64,000 nucleotides of DNA from positions 47,859-111,858 of the forward strand of contig NZ_SODI01000002.1 in the NCBI RefSeq assembly GCF_004365915.1. The letters run 5' to 3'. Under the pieces are notes generated by a model. The model saw nothing but the letters and a program-made list of their open reading frames with translations, did not search any database and was not told the origin of the DNA. A program made the translations under genes and the position numbers. This document shows positions 1 to 7,845 of the stretch, in pieces (position 1 is the first letter of the stretch; each line of letters starts with the position of its first letter). Source of the stretch: Cryobacterium psychrophilum (GTDB taxonomy: Bacteria > Actinomycetota > Actinomycetes > Actinomycetales > Microbacteriaceae).

Positions 1-153
1 ACCGATCAGGATGCTCGCTCCGGCAAGGATGCCCGCTCCGAGACGGAGGTGTCTGCGCCAGAAGGGGACGGTCGACGATGGCGCGGAAACGCGCGCGTCC
101 AGCTCGTTGCGAACTGCAGCCGAAAATACCGGGTCAAAATCGATCTGCGTCAT
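1..153 (-). CDS. partial membrane protein, probable sigma-factor partner
   Basis: Only the first 51 codons are in the window; the gene runs off the left edge. The product starts MTQIDFDPVFSAAVRNELDA and reaches a hydrophobic stretch after about residue 37 (LRLGAGILAGASILIG), so it is probably a short cytosolic segment followed by a membrane helix. Its ATG overlaps the TGA of the sigma factor gene by four bases (ATGA), which implies translational coupling. A membrane protein coupled to an ECF sigma factor is usually an anti-sigma factor or a co-regulated surface protein. No zinc-binding anti-sigma motif is visible in the part present, so the role is inferred from position only. Confidence 0.6.
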   Translation of the reverse strand, partial: MTQIDFDPVFSAAVRNELDARVSAPSSTVPFWRRHLRLGAGILAGASILIG

Positions 154-713
154 GCGCGCGCCTCCGTCAGTTGCTCTCGAATTTTTCCTTTGGCCCGATG
201 CAGACGAGTGCGGGCTGCCCCGTCGGAGAGTCCCAGCAGAGTCGCAGCCTCGGTGACCGCATAGTTCTCCAGGACAACCAAGACGACGAGGGAAGCATCC
301 GCAGGCTTGAGCATCTTCATGGCGGCTTTCATGTAGCCGACTGACTCGCCTTCCTCGATGTGGGCGACAGCAATCTGCTCGGCGTCAGCTGTGGCATCCG
401 CTCGCGGCAGCGAATCAAAAAGTATGCGGTACCGTCGAGTTCCGCGGCTGACGTTGCGAGCGATGTGGCCGGCCGTTACCAGCAGCCAGGGAAGGACCGA
501 ATCGCTGACGAGGATGACGCTGGCGCGGCGGCGCCACAACTCCAAGAATGACGCCGACGTGACTTCTTCAGCATCATGGGCGTTGTCGACCAGACGTAGA
601 ACGTGGCGAAACACCCGGTCACGATGAGTGTCGAACAGTGACGTGAACGCGCGGCCATCATTGGCGCACGCACGCGTCCAGACTTCGACTTCGCTCACCA
701 CACCAGTATCCAT
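150..713 (-). CDS. ECF-type RNA polymerase sigma factor
   Basis: This 187-residue protein has the ECF sigma-70 layout. Region 2 lies at about residues 24-65 (LFDTHRDRVFRHVLRLVDNA, then an acidic AEEVTSASFLELW segment that would bind core polymerase and the -10 element). A linker follows, and then a region 4 helix-turn-helix at about residues 138-183 (EAATLLGLSDGAARTRLHRA) for the -35 element. Length is normal for the family. It would redirect transcription in response to a signal sensed by its coupled membrane partner, whose start overlaps its stop. The start at 713 is the first ATG of the frame. The target regulon is not visible here. Confidence 0.85.
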   Translation of the reverse strand: MDTGVVSEVEVWTRACANDGRAFTSLFDTHRDRVFRHVLRLVDNAHDAEEVTSASFLELWRRRASVILVSDSVLPWLLVTAGHIARNVSRGTRRYRILFDSLPRADATADAEQIAVAHIEEGESVGYMKAAMKMLKPADASLVVLVVLENYAVTEAATLLGLSDGAARTRLHRAKGKIREQLTEARA

Positions 714-954
714 ATCCTGTAATGTCCGCCCATCTTCAAAACGTTACAGTTGGCTGCGGCCGATAGCTCTTTGCATCGGAGCGGCATGGCTGCAATCCGA
801 AAATCGCGCATCCACGCGGCCCACAACCATTCAATCGAACTCAATCTTTCGATTCCCGTAAGGGGTTCCTCATCTGACACCATCGCGGCCGGCAACTTGT
901 GTAACTATGCCGCCATTTACTTCTGAAGAGTGATACTTTCCCACCACTCGGACT

Positions 955-1593
955 CTACGGTTCGAGTGATTGAAGATTCGCGTGCTCATCATGTAATCGC
1001 GGTGTTCCAAGCTCCGTCGTCCATAGAATCCGATCACGAATCTGGTGGTCATTCCCGAAGAGAGGAGACAGGTTCATCAATGGTGCAGTCATCCTAGGTC
1101 CGCTTCTCCCGCGCTGGGCAGACGCTAGGCGTTCCGCCTCTTCCTCACGCCATGCCGTCAGCGCCCGCGGGAACATCAGCACGATTTCGCCGAGATGGCC
1201 AACTTCTGCGGCCTCCGCCGTTACCGTCTCGTCGTCGACTGTCACCAGGACCCGGACCTGGGTCGCGGTATCCCGACCAGAATTACTCACGACGTAAGTA
1301 CCGGGTTCTAGCCAGTTACAGTCCCAATCGACATCGTGCTCCTCAGTGGATCGCATTGCACTCTGGCGGGAAATCTGATTCGCCTCTTCGGATAGCGAGT
1401 TCGCGGCCACGGAAATCGCATTGGCGGCCGTCGCGATCCGATTGGCCTCCATGGCCTCCTGCTTGGCCTGATGCGCCTTAACCAAGCCGACAATGCCGAC
1501 GATGAGTCCGCCCACCCCGACGATGAACGCTACGGCTACACCCGCCCAAGTTCCCGATTCTCCGGCCGCCGCTGTCATTTCGATGAAGGTCAT
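955..1593 (-). CDS. hypothetical single-pass membrane protein with coiled coil
   Basis: I do not recognise a named family. The 212-residue product has one clear membrane helix near residues 16-38 (WAGVAVAFIVGVGGLIVGIVG). A long alanine-rich, heptad-like stretch follows (residues about 40-80, KQEAMEANRIATAANAISVA), as expected for a coiled coil. A beta-rich domain then contains WLEPGTYVVSNSGRDTATQV. This arrangement, helix then coiled coil then a small Ig-like beta domain, is common in actinobacterial proteins of unknown function. The frame is well supported by codon bias. The gene stands alone between the sigma operon and the toxin-antitoxin pair. Confidence 0.6.
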   Translation of the reverse strand: MTFIEMTAAAGESGTWAGVAVAFIVGVGGLIVGIVGLVKAHQAKQEAMEANRIATAANAISVAANSLSEEANQISRQSAMRSTEEHDVDWDCNWLEPGTYVVSNSGRDTATQVRVLVTVDDETVTAEAAEVGHLGEIVLMFPRALTAWREEEAERLASAQRGRSGPRMTAPLMNLSPLFGNDHQIRDRILWTTELGTPRLHDEHANLQSLEP

Positions 1594-1770
1594 GAACCGA
1601 CTCTATGCGTTGGTGCGAAACAGGCCAGTCCTCCGTATCGAACGTGTAGATCATGCCTTCGGTCAAGACCAGAAAATAGGCGAGGCACGCGAATCTGCCG
1701 CCTCAGCCGGTTTAATACGGCCAGCGTCAGTCGGGGGGTGGCTGTGGAGTGCGGCTCCGCTCGAAAGTAC

Positions 1771-1812
1771 CTATAGATAGTTCTATACACGTGTTATAGA
1801 ATGGTCTATAGG
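1771..1812 (+). promoter_or_regulatory. TATAG-repeat operator before the zeta toxin-antitoxin operon
   Basis: A perfect inverted repeat, TTCTATA (1781-1787) and TATAGAA (1795-1801), surrounds CACGTGT. It is flanked by two further CTATAG copies at 1771-1776 and 1806-1811. The last copy runs into the Shine-Dalgarno GGAGG at 1811-1815, eight bases before the ATG at 1824. The block is AT-rich in otherwise GC-rich DNA. Its position suggests the operator through which the HTH antitoxin represses its own operon; binding is inferred. Confidence 0.5.
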
Positions 1813-1823
1813 AGGTGGTTTGT

Positions 1824-2279
1824 ATGACCACGATTAGTTACCGTCCTGAGGTTCAGAGGGCGCGGACGTTGCGCCAGCGGCTTGATCTTGACCGTCTCGA
1901 TTACCTTCGGGAGTTGCGGCGTTTGGCTGCGATCATGAGTCAGACGGAGCTTGCGTCGCAGTTGGGGGTGAAGCAGCCGACGATTCATTCTGCGTTGCGG
2001 ACGGCGGCAAAGGTGGCGGAGCCGGTGCCGGGGTTTTCTGGTGCGTCTGCGTATGAGATTGCGCAGCGGTATGCCACGGGGGAGTTGACCCGGGCTCAGC
2101 TCGTTGATGAGTTGGGCCGGTGGGTTTACCCGTCGGAGGCGCCGACGGATGGTTTTGATTCGCTCTTGGTGTCTGCTTCTGGGTCATTCGATGAGGTGGG
2201 GCGCGCACTGAGTGAGGGACTCATTGACGGTGCGATTTACGATGCGATCTTGGATCGTGCTGCGGATTCCTCTCAGTAG
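1824..2279 (+). CDS. HTH antitoxin of zeta-type toxin-antitoxin pair
   Basis: A 151-residue DNA-binding protein. A helix-turn-helix lies near residues 35-60 (MSQTELASQLGVKQPTIHSA), where the QTELASQLGVKQPTI core matches the usual Xre/AsnC-like helix pair. The C-terminal half is acidic and helical (YATGELTRAQLVDELGRWVY) and would bind the toxin. An in-frame GTG at 1815 exists, but the ATG at 1824 has GGAGG eight bases upstream and is preferred. The TAG stop shares its last base with the GTG of the zeta toxin gene, so the two are translated together with antitoxin first. It probably also binds the TATAG repeats just upstream. Confidence 0.75.
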   Translation: MTTISYRPEVQRARTLRQRLDLDRLDYLRELRRLAAIMSQTELASQLGVKQPTIHSALRTAAKVAEPVPGFSGASAYEIAQRYATGELTRAQLVDELGRWVYPSEAPTDGFDSLLVSASGSFDEVGRALSEGLIDGAIYDAILDRAADSSQ

Positions 2280-3304
2280 TGGCTGTCGCTCGGGGCGCGA
2301 TTGACGCCCATCGCGCGAGTGTGCGTGCGCTGGCCAAGCCGGGTCAGGCGCTCGCGCCGGATGGCCCTCATGCCACGGTGCGCAATCCTGAATGGTTCCG
2401 TTATGTTGGCGGTCGCGCCGTTGTGAGGAGTGGTCGGGCGGAGCTTCATGATCGGCTCATTCGAGACGTTGTGGAGAGTCGTCCTGGGGTTCGGTTCGAG
2501 AGTCGTGCGATCGTTCTTGCTGGGCCGCCTGGTGCCGGCAAGAGCACGGTATTGCGTGACGAGATCCTGGGGGATACAGCTAACGGGTGGCTGACCATTG
2601 ATGCAGATGATTTCAAGCATGCGTTGCTTCAGGTGGCGATCGATGATGGCAGTTATGAAGCGTTTCTGAAGCCTGCCGTCGTAAGGGATCATGAGGCGGC
2701 TGGGGAGAGGTTCTTCCCGCTGGAGTTGGCGTCGCTCGTTCATGAAGAATCGTCTGAGCTCGCGAAGCGGCTCCGAGGAGAAGCGATACGCGCCGGGGCG
2801 AACATCGTTATCGACACGGTTCTGTCGTCCGAGGTCTCGGCTTTGGGGCTGGGAAAGCAACTCGAGGCGGCAGGTTACGGCGTGGACGTGGTGGATGTGG
2901 AAGTGCCGTATGAGCTTTCTGAGTCCCGCATTGCGAAGCGGTGGCAACAGTCATACGAAGTTGCTCTTGAGAGTGGCGAGGGTCTCGGGGGCAGGTGGGT
3001 CCCGAGCGAATATGCACGGGCTGTTTTTGATGGCCCGGAGGGTCGTTCGTTCCCGGAGTTTGTTGCCGAGCGTTTGGCGGCGGAGTGCGGTGCGGTCGAT
3101 CACTACCGGCGGTTCCGAACTGCAGCTGAAGGTGCCGACCGTGTGCTGGAAGTTGACAAGGTGCGACTAACGCCGCAGAGCAAGCTTGTTGACGCAAGTG
3201 TTGCGGCGGTTCGCTCGCGTGCGACCGATGGTCTTGCTTCCCCGCGGCGTCCCGCGCCGAGGGCACGGGACGGCCGTGGTCGGGATGATCGCGGACGTGA
3301 GTAG
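2279..3304 (+). CDS. zeta-family toxin kinase
   Basis: A 341-residue protein with a zeta toxin (PezT-like) P-loop kinase domain. Walker A is GPPGAGKST at residues 82-90. It is followed by the ITIDADDFK-like segment (residues about 106-113, here LTIDADDFK), where the acidic pair is expected to act in substrate phosphorylation. Known zeta toxins phosphorylate UDP-N-acetylglucosamine and so block peptidoglycan synthesis. The N-terminal 70 residues carry a WFRYVGGR segment, and the last 25 residues are very basic and disordered (RAPRARDGRGRDDRGRE type). It is translationally coupled to the HTH antitoxin. The pair probably stabilises the mobile element whose transfer genes follow. Confidence 0.85.
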   Translation: MAVARGAIDAHRASVRALAKPGQALAPDGPHATVRNPEWFRYVGGRAVVRSGRAELHDRLIRDVVESRPGVRFESRAIVLAGPPGAGKSTVLRDEILGDTANGWLTIDADDFKHALLQVAIDDGSYEAFLKPAVVRDHEAAGERFFPLELASLVHEESSELAKRLRGEAIRAGANIVIDTVLSSEVSALGLGKQLEAAGYGVDVVDVEVPYELSESRIAKRWQQSYEVALESGEGLGGRWVPSEYARAVFDGPEGRSFPEFVAERLAAECGAVDHYRRFRTAAEGADRVLEVDKVRLTPQSKLVDASVAAVRSRATDGLASPRRPAPRARDGRGRDDRGRE

Positions 3305-3446
3305 CGTCATCAGCATCGCCTGGCGGTCGGATTGACGCTGTCTCAGTCGTTGCCGCGTTCACGCGCAGCTCGGCGGCGGCTCGGTGACGTTTCGAAGCGC
3401 GTTGAAGTAGGTCGCGATCGATGCCACGGAGCCGCGCCGGACGCGC

Positions 3447-3650
3447 CTATGCTGCATCCCGTGATGTTCGCCAGCGTATGACGTCTGCTGTGTTGTAGCG
3501 GATGAGGCCAAGGCCGATGCCGTGGTAGTTCGGTCCGGCGATGCCAAGTCTCATTTTCCGGAGCTCCGTAAGGGATATGCCCAGCGCATCGCTGGCTTGG
3601 TCCGGTGTCATCAGGGGCGACGCCGGTGAGGTGCAGGTTGTTGTGGTCAT
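3447..3650 (-). CDS. excisionase-like helix-turn-helix protein
   Basis: A 67-residue protein with an MerR/Xis-type winged helix: LMTPDQASDALGISLTELRK is the recognition-helix region, followed by the wing (YHGIGLGLIRYNTADVIRWR). Such small proteins act as excisionases or as regulators on integrative and plasmid elements. Its ATG overlaps the stop of the upstream gene by four bases (3647-3650), so it is the last gene of a short leftward operon with the 65-residue protein and the redoxin. No integrase gene is visible in the window, so a role in excision is unproven. Confidence 0.65.
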   Translation of the reverse strand: MTTTTCTSPASPLMTPDQASDALGISLTELRKMRLGIAGPNYHGIGLGLIRYNTADVIRWRTSRDAA

Positions 3651-3844
3651 TTGGCTTGGTCCTTTGTGAGCGTGTCGATGATGGTCACGTCGTTGGTTCC
3701 GGTGATGGTGAGCGTGTTTGCGAGGGTGTAGCCGTGGCGGCCGTAGGCGCGAAGGTCGTCGAGGCGTTCGGCAACTTTTCGTGCGCGCGCCGCGTGTTCC
3801 AGGTCGCTGACGGGCAGGGTCGTCTGCAGGGTGCTGAATTCCAT
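3647..3844 (-). CDS. small hypothetical protein
   Basis: A 65-residue protein with no family I recognise. The N-terminal half is helical and charged (EHAARARKVAERLDDLRAYG). The C-terminal half is threonine-rich with alternating hydrophobics (TLTITGTNDVTIIDTLTK), suggesting a small alpha-beta fold. It lies between the redoxin gene and the excisionase-like gene with a four-base overlap to the latter, which is the main support for its being real. Function unknown. Confidence 0.5.
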   Translation of the reverse strand: MEFSTLQTTLPVSDLEHAARARKVAERLDDLRAYGRHGYTLANTLTITGTNDVTIIDTLTKDQAK

Positions 3845-3854
3845 TGCAGGGCGC

Positions 3855-4115
3855 CTACTCGCCGGTGAGGGAGGGGTGGTCGCGCAGGGCGGCTATCTTC
3901 GCGATCCAGTCGGGTCGGAAGCCTGACCAGGACACCAGGCGGGCGATGACGACGGGTGCCGTGGTGTAGCCGAACTGTTTCATCAGGTCGGTGGCCTGCG
4001 CATCGGTTGTGAGGTCGATGACGGTGTACGGCAGGTCGGCGGCGTCGAGTGCGCGTGTGGTCATCGTGCATTGCATGCAGTTCGGCAGCGCGTACACGGT
4101 GAGCGGTTCATTCAT
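3855..4115 (-). CDS. NrdH-like glutaredoxin
   Basis: An 86-residue thioredoxin-fold protein with the redox motif CMQC at residues 14-17, close to the CVQC/CMQC of NrdH redoxins. The cis-proline segment TTAPVV is at about residues 51-56 and the C-terminal helix is intact. NrdH proteins donate electrons to class Ib ribonucleotide reductase from thioredoxin reductase. No nrdE/F/I genes are nearby, and the gene heads a three-gene leftward run ending in the excisionase-like protein, so it is probably cargo or a redox helper of the mobile element. The ATG at 4115 has a GA-rich stretch (gagaggacc) just before it. Confidence 0.75.
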   Translation of the reverse strand: MNEPLTVYALPNCMQCTMTTRALDAADLPYTVIDLTTDAQATDLMKQFGYTTAPVVIARLVSWSGFRPDWIAKIAALRDHPSLTGE

Positions 4116-4303
4116 GGTGTGGTCCTCTCTATAACCCCATTGCCTTTTGGCGCACGCCGATTTACAGCGTCAGGGGTGAATTGGCCAGGGACCGTGGAAT
4201 ACCGGAGGGAGCGCAGCGAGTGAGGATATGCCGCGAAAGCCCTTGCCAAGAGAGGAATGATGCGTACGATAAACAGCCGAAAAGGCAACGGAGTTGCACG
4301 AAG

Positions 4304-4334
4304 AAGCCCCGTCGAGCACAGCTCGACGGGGCTT
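4304..4334 (-). terminator. strong hairpin terminator
   Basis: A perfect 14-base-pair stem (arms 4304-4317 and 4321-4334, AAGCCCCGTCGAGC) with a three-base loop. It lies 25 bases past the stop of the leftward gene at 4360-4668. AA and TT ends make it usable in both directions. Confidence 0.8.
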
Positions 4335-4359
4335 GTTCGTTACAGGTAAGAGCCGGCGG

Positions 4360-4668
4360 CTACGCCTCAGTGTTTGGGGTCGTGACCGGGGCAGCGGTGC
4401 GTCGCTTGCGTGCCTTCGGCGCGGACTGGCCGGGTGCTTTGACGCCTGTAGCACGGAGGTCTTTTTCGCTCCATCCGGAGGCCAGGGCGGCAGTCCACGC
4501 GTGTTCGTGAGCGTGGGTCGCCAACTTCAGTTGCTGGTCTGCGGCGTCGTACTCGTTGCCGGCATCGGCGAGCACTCGTACCGCTTCCACACGCGCGTCC
4601 ACATTCGCTTCAATGATTGCCCGCGCGCGGGCGGCTGCATCCTCTGGTTTCACATTCGCATCGCTCAT
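4360..4668 (-). CDS. small hypothetical mobilisation-region protein
   Basis: A 102-residue protein, mostly helical and alanine-rich (AAARARAIIEANVDARVEAV), with a basic tail (APKARKRRTAAPVT). I take the start at 4668 (MSDANVKPEDAAARA), because the frame upstream of it encodes an unlikely Cys/Met-rich stretch. It is transcribed away from the candidate oriT and mobC, and a strong terminator follows its stop. The family is not recognised. Its place next to oriT suggests an accessory transfer or regulatory protein. Confidence 0.5.
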   Translation of the reverse strand: MSDANVKPEDAAARARAIIEANVDARVEAVRVLADAGNEYDAADQQLKLATHAHEHAWTAALASGWSEKDLRATGVKAPGQSAPKARKRRTAAPVTTPNTEA

Positions 4669-4779
4669 GATCATCAGGCTACAGGCAAGGCACACGTCTC
4701 AGCCGAGTGTGTGTCAGCCTCCTTTCACCGAAGCACCGAGAGCGGAAACGTGCCATACCGGCAGTGCCGATTTGGAGCA

Positions 4780-4840
4780 AGCTATACATTTACCAAGGGT
4801 AAATGGCTTTCAAATTTGGTCGCGGTGCGCCCGATTTGGC
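4780..4840. other. candidate origin of transfer (oriT)
   Basis: A perfect inverted repeat, CATTTACC-AAG-GGTAAATG (4787-4805), is followed 19 bases later by GTGCGCCC (4825-4832). The nic region of RSF1010-type plasmids likewise has an inverted repeat next to a TGCGCCC core. The block is AT-rich, lies 60 bases upstream of mobC and the relaxase, and contains no gene. The nick position is inferred by resemblance only, and the spacing between repeat and core is longer than in RSF1010. Confidence 0.45.
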
Positions 4841-4899
4841 ATACTGGGCGTATGGTCCCCGGGTTGTCGGGGTCGCTGCGCTGGGCCGGGAGGGGCGGG

Positions 4900-5295
4900 A
4901 TGAGGGCAGAACCTAGTGAACGCCGGTTGTTTGGTCGTGCGCGGCGGGCAAATTCCGTGGTGGCGCGGAAGAAGTTTTACAGCGTGTACGTGAGCCCGGA
5001 TGAGGATGCGAAGTTGCAGGCTCGTGCGGTGGTGCGGAAGGTGACCGTGCCCCGGTTCCTGTTTGAGTCGGCGATGAATGCGCATATTGAGACGAGTACG
5101 GAGCGTCAGGAAGTGATTGCTGAGTTGTTTCGGGTGACACGGTTGATGGCGAACGTGTCGAACAATGTCAACCAGTTGGCGAAGTACGCCAATAGTGAGG
5201 GGCAGTTCCCGGCCGAGGCGGCGGGGGTTGTGGCGGAGTACCAGGTGTTGGCCGGTCAGGTTGAGGATGTTATTGAGCGGTTGGCGCAGTCATGA
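4900..5295 (+). CDS. mobC: MobC-like mobilisation accessory protein
   Basis: A 131-residue protein with the MobC family pattern. A basic N-terminus leads into KKFYSVYVSPDEDAKLQARA (ribbon-helix-helix-like), and the typical RVTRLMANVSNNVNQLAKYA segment lies near residues 80-100. MobC proteins bind oriT and help the relaxase open the strands. An in-frame ATG at 4852 lacks a ribosome site; the ATG at 4900 has GGAGGGG just upstream and is preferred. The stop overlaps the relaxase start (ATGATG at 5292), so the two are co-translated. Confidence 0.8.
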   Translation: MRAEPSERRLFGRARRANSVVARKKFYSVYVSPDEDAKLQARAVVRKVTVPRFLFESAMNAHIETSTERQEVIAELFRVTRLMANVSNNVNQLAKYANSEGQFPAEAAGVVAEYQVLAGQVEDVIERLAQS

Positions 5296-6935
5296 TGCCC
5301 AACATTCGGCGGGGCGATCAGATGGGCGGACTGATGGTCTACCTAGCTGGTGGAGGCCGGTCGAACGAGCATGAGGAGCAGCACCTGGTCGCGGGGGACG
5401 CGGCGATCATGGCGCAGCACGGCTACAGCGTGTTGGACCGCAATACGGCGTTAGCGATCGCGAAGAGCTTGGATGGGCCGCGCCGGGCGTTCGGCACGGA
5501 GATCACTCGGATGGCACGGGAGACGGACCCGGCCACGGGGACGGTGACGACGAAACGTGTCGGGGCTGACGTGTGGCATTGCTCGTTGTCGTTGAGGGCC
5601 GAAGAGGGCGCACTGTCGGATGAGAAGTGGGGCGTCATCGCGCAGGATTTCGTTGATCGGATGGGTTTCACTGAGGCGTCTGGGAAGGCGGCGTGCCGGT
5701 GGGTTGCTGTGCGGCACGGTGTGTCGTTGAATGGGAATGATCACGTACACCTCGCCGTGTCGTTGGTCCGCGAGGACGGTACGAAAGCCAGCACGCATAA
5801 CGACTTCACACGGGCCCAGGAAGCATGCCGTGATCTGGAACGCGATCATGGTCTGGAGCAGCTGGAGAGCCGCGGCCTCGGTTTGGGGGAGCGTGGTGTG
5901 AAGCCTGCTGAGCGGGAGCGTGCCGCACGTATGGGAGCGTCGGAGATCGACTCACACAAGCTCGAGCGCACTGTTCGAGCTGCAGCAACGGCATCCGTCG
6001 ACGAGGGGGAATTCGTGCGCAGGCTGCGCCGTGGCGGAGCACTGATCCGCCCCCGATACGCGGCCGGCCGGGACGACGTCGTCGCAGGCTACTCGGTAGC
6101 CCTTCGCCCCGCAGGCGGGACTCAACCGATCTGGTTCGGGGGTGGTCGTCTGGCCCGGGACCTTACGTTGCCGAGGCTTCGTGAGGGCTGGCCGGATAGC
6201 CCGCAGGCGGCGCAGGGCGCCGTGGAGGAGTGGCGTGCGACGGCGAAGAACCCGTGGCAGTACCGACCCGTTGCGCCGGGCCGAGAAGAGAGCACGCCGG
6301 CACCGGAAATGTGGAAGCAGTACAGCGACGAAATCGGCCAGCTCCGCAAGCAGCTGCGCGAGGTGCCCGTGACCGACCGTGCCACCTGGGCGCATGTCGC
6401 CCGCGAGACAGCTGGCGCGTTCGCGGCATGGTCGCAGCGGGTGGAGGCGACGCCGGGGCCGTTGGCTCAGACGTCTCGCGACTTGGCACGGTCGGCACAC
6501 CTGCGGGCGCACGAGTCCAAGCCGAAGCCTGTTCAACTGGGGTCGGCGTCGAACGCCGCCATGATCCTCATGCAAGCCGCCAGCGGAGGTACAGGGACCA
6601 TGGCGGAAGCGATCATGCTCCGCCAGTTGGGCCGTGTATCCGTCGCCATCCTCGACATGCACAGCGCGGTCGGAGACGCCCGCCGCGCCGAACAGATCAC
6701 GGCAACGCTGCGCACCCAATTCGCAGCGGTCACCGATCGCCTCCCGGCCATACCCAGCAAGAGTACACAATCGGACTCCCGCACACAGTCGGTCGTGGTA
6801 CCCGACGTGATGCGACGTGCGACCGAGGGTCTTGCCACGCCCGGGACCGGTTCACCGGTTCCGACCACGTTGAATCCCACCAGACGTAAGACACCAGCCA
6901 CGCCGCACGAGCGTGACGGACACGGAAGAGAATAG
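5292..6935 (+). CDS. relaxase / mobilisation nuclease
   Basis: A 547-residue relaxase of the MobA/VirD2 class. The N-terminal 200 residues hold the nuclease domain. The metal-binding histidine motif is visible as GNDHVHLAVSLV (near residues 150-161), preceded by a WHCSLSL strand; the N-terminal tyrosine candidates include Y17 and Y45. The remaining 350 residues are helical and probably contact accessory or coupling proteins. It would nick oriT, covalently hold the 5' end and lead the strand into the type IV secretion channel. It follows mobC with a four-base overlap and precedes the accessory gene at 6948. There is no helicase or primase fusion. Confidence 0.85.
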   Translation: MMPNIRRGDQMGGLMVYLAGGGRSNEHEEQHLVAGDAAIMAQHGYSVLDRNTALAIAKSLDGPRRAFGTEITRMARETDPATGTVTTKRVGADVWHCSLSLRAEEGALSDEKWGVIAQDFVDRMGFTEASGKAACRWVAVRHGVSLNGNDHVHLAVSLVREDGTKASTHNDFTRAQEACRDLERDHGLEQLESRGLGLGERGVKPAERERAARMGASEIDSHKLERTVRAAATASVDEGEFVRRLRRGGALIRPRYAAGRDDVVAGYSVALRPAGGTQPIWFGGGRLARDLTLPRLREGWPDSPQAAQGAVEEWRATAKNPWQYRPVAPGREESTPAPEMWKQYSDEIGQLRKQLREVPVTDRATWAHVARETAGAFAAWSQRVEATPGPLAQTSRDLARSAHLRAHESKPKPVQLGSASNAAMILMQAASGGTGTMAEAIMLRQLGRVSVAILDMHSAVGDARRAEQITATLRTQFAAVTDRLPAIPSKSTQSDSRTQSVVVPDVMRRATEGLATPGTGSPVPTTLNPTRRKTPATPHERDGHGRE

Positions 6936-6947
6936 GGGCGACAGATC

Positions 6948-7793
6948 ATGGCTGAAGACACCGACGGTGTCGGCGAGACGTTCGACGATTCGCTACGCAT
7001 CGCACTGACCATCGCAGCGCAGTTCGGCGAACGCATTGCCCGATTGCGCGAACAACTGGCCCGCCAGCGTGAAGCCGGCGCCGTTCAGGAAACGCGCGAG
7101 CTCCAAGCACGCTTCGACGCCGAACGCGGAGCAGCCCGCGCCAGCCTCGCGCCTATCCAGCAGGCGGAGTGGTGGGATCAGGCCAGTCCCGACGACATAG
7201 CTGGCATGCACGAAACGGCGACGGCGTGGCGCGACTTCGACGACGTTGCCCAGGGCGCCGGCGACACGATCAAGCGCGAGGTCCAGGACCGGTATGGGAT
7301 CGACGTTGACGCACCCGGAGCGGATCCCGCTGCGGTTGCTGCGGCACTCCGTGACGCCGAGCGCGACCGTGCTGACGCTGCGGCCGAGCGGCAGCGCGCG
7401 GGCGAGGACCTCACGATTAGCCAACTCGTGTTTGCCAACGCCGACCGCCTCGACCGGGACGCTCAGGACGGCGCAGAACGGGAATGGAATATCGCTGACC
7501 TGGACGAGTTCAGCAGCCGCGACGGGGACGGCGCGACGGGGACCGATCAGGCACGTACCGAGGCCGATTCGGGCGAGCTGGCTTATGACAGTTCCGAGCG
7601 GCGCAAACGCTTTGCGGCCAGCCTCGAAGGCACCGCCGATCAGAAAACGATTAACGCCCGAATTCTCGCAGATGGCGAGAACGCCAAGCACCCCCGTGAG
7701 GCCGTCATGGCACAGACGGGTACAGGCGCCAAGTCGCGCCGAAACAGCCGGAGTACCGTTCAGCAGCGTGACCGAGGCGGGCTGTCCCGCTGA
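6948..7793 (+). CDS. relaxase-operon accessory protein, unknown family
   Basis: A 281-residue, very hydrophilic and mostly helical protein. The start has GGGGCGACAG upstream and lies 12 bases past the relaxase stop, so it is third in the mob operon. Residues about 25-60 form a probable coiled coil (ERIARLREQLARQREAGAVQ), and a second charged helix is RDAERDRADAAAERQRAGED. The C-terminal part (SSERRKRFAASLEGTADQKT then ADGENAKHPREAV) resembles the tail segment seen in other actinobacterial mob operons. No enzymatic motif is seen. A role in the relaxosome or in coupling is inferred from position. Confidence 0.6.
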   Translation: MAEDTDGVGETFDDSLRIALTIAAQFGERIARLREQLARQREAGAVQETRELQARFDAERGAARASLAPIQQAEWWDQASPDDIAGMHETATAWRDFDDVAQGAGDTIKREVQDRYGIDVDAPGADPAAVAAALRDAERDRADAAAERQRAGEDLTISQLVFANADRLDRDAQDGAEREWNIADLDEFSSRDGDGATGTDQARTEADSGELAYDSSERRKRFAASLEGTADQKTINARILADGENAKHPREAVMAQTGTGAKSRRNSRSTVQQRDRGGLSR

Positions 7794-7845
7794 GAAAGCA
7801 CCGTGTGATGAACACGGCGGGTGGGAATAAGGCTGAACTGCGTCA

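Noticed and set aside
4294..4899. Upstream 200-residue extension of MobC in the open frame
   Set aside because: It is antisense to the 4360-4668 gene and crosses the terminator and candidate oriT; the ATG at 4900 has the ribosome site.
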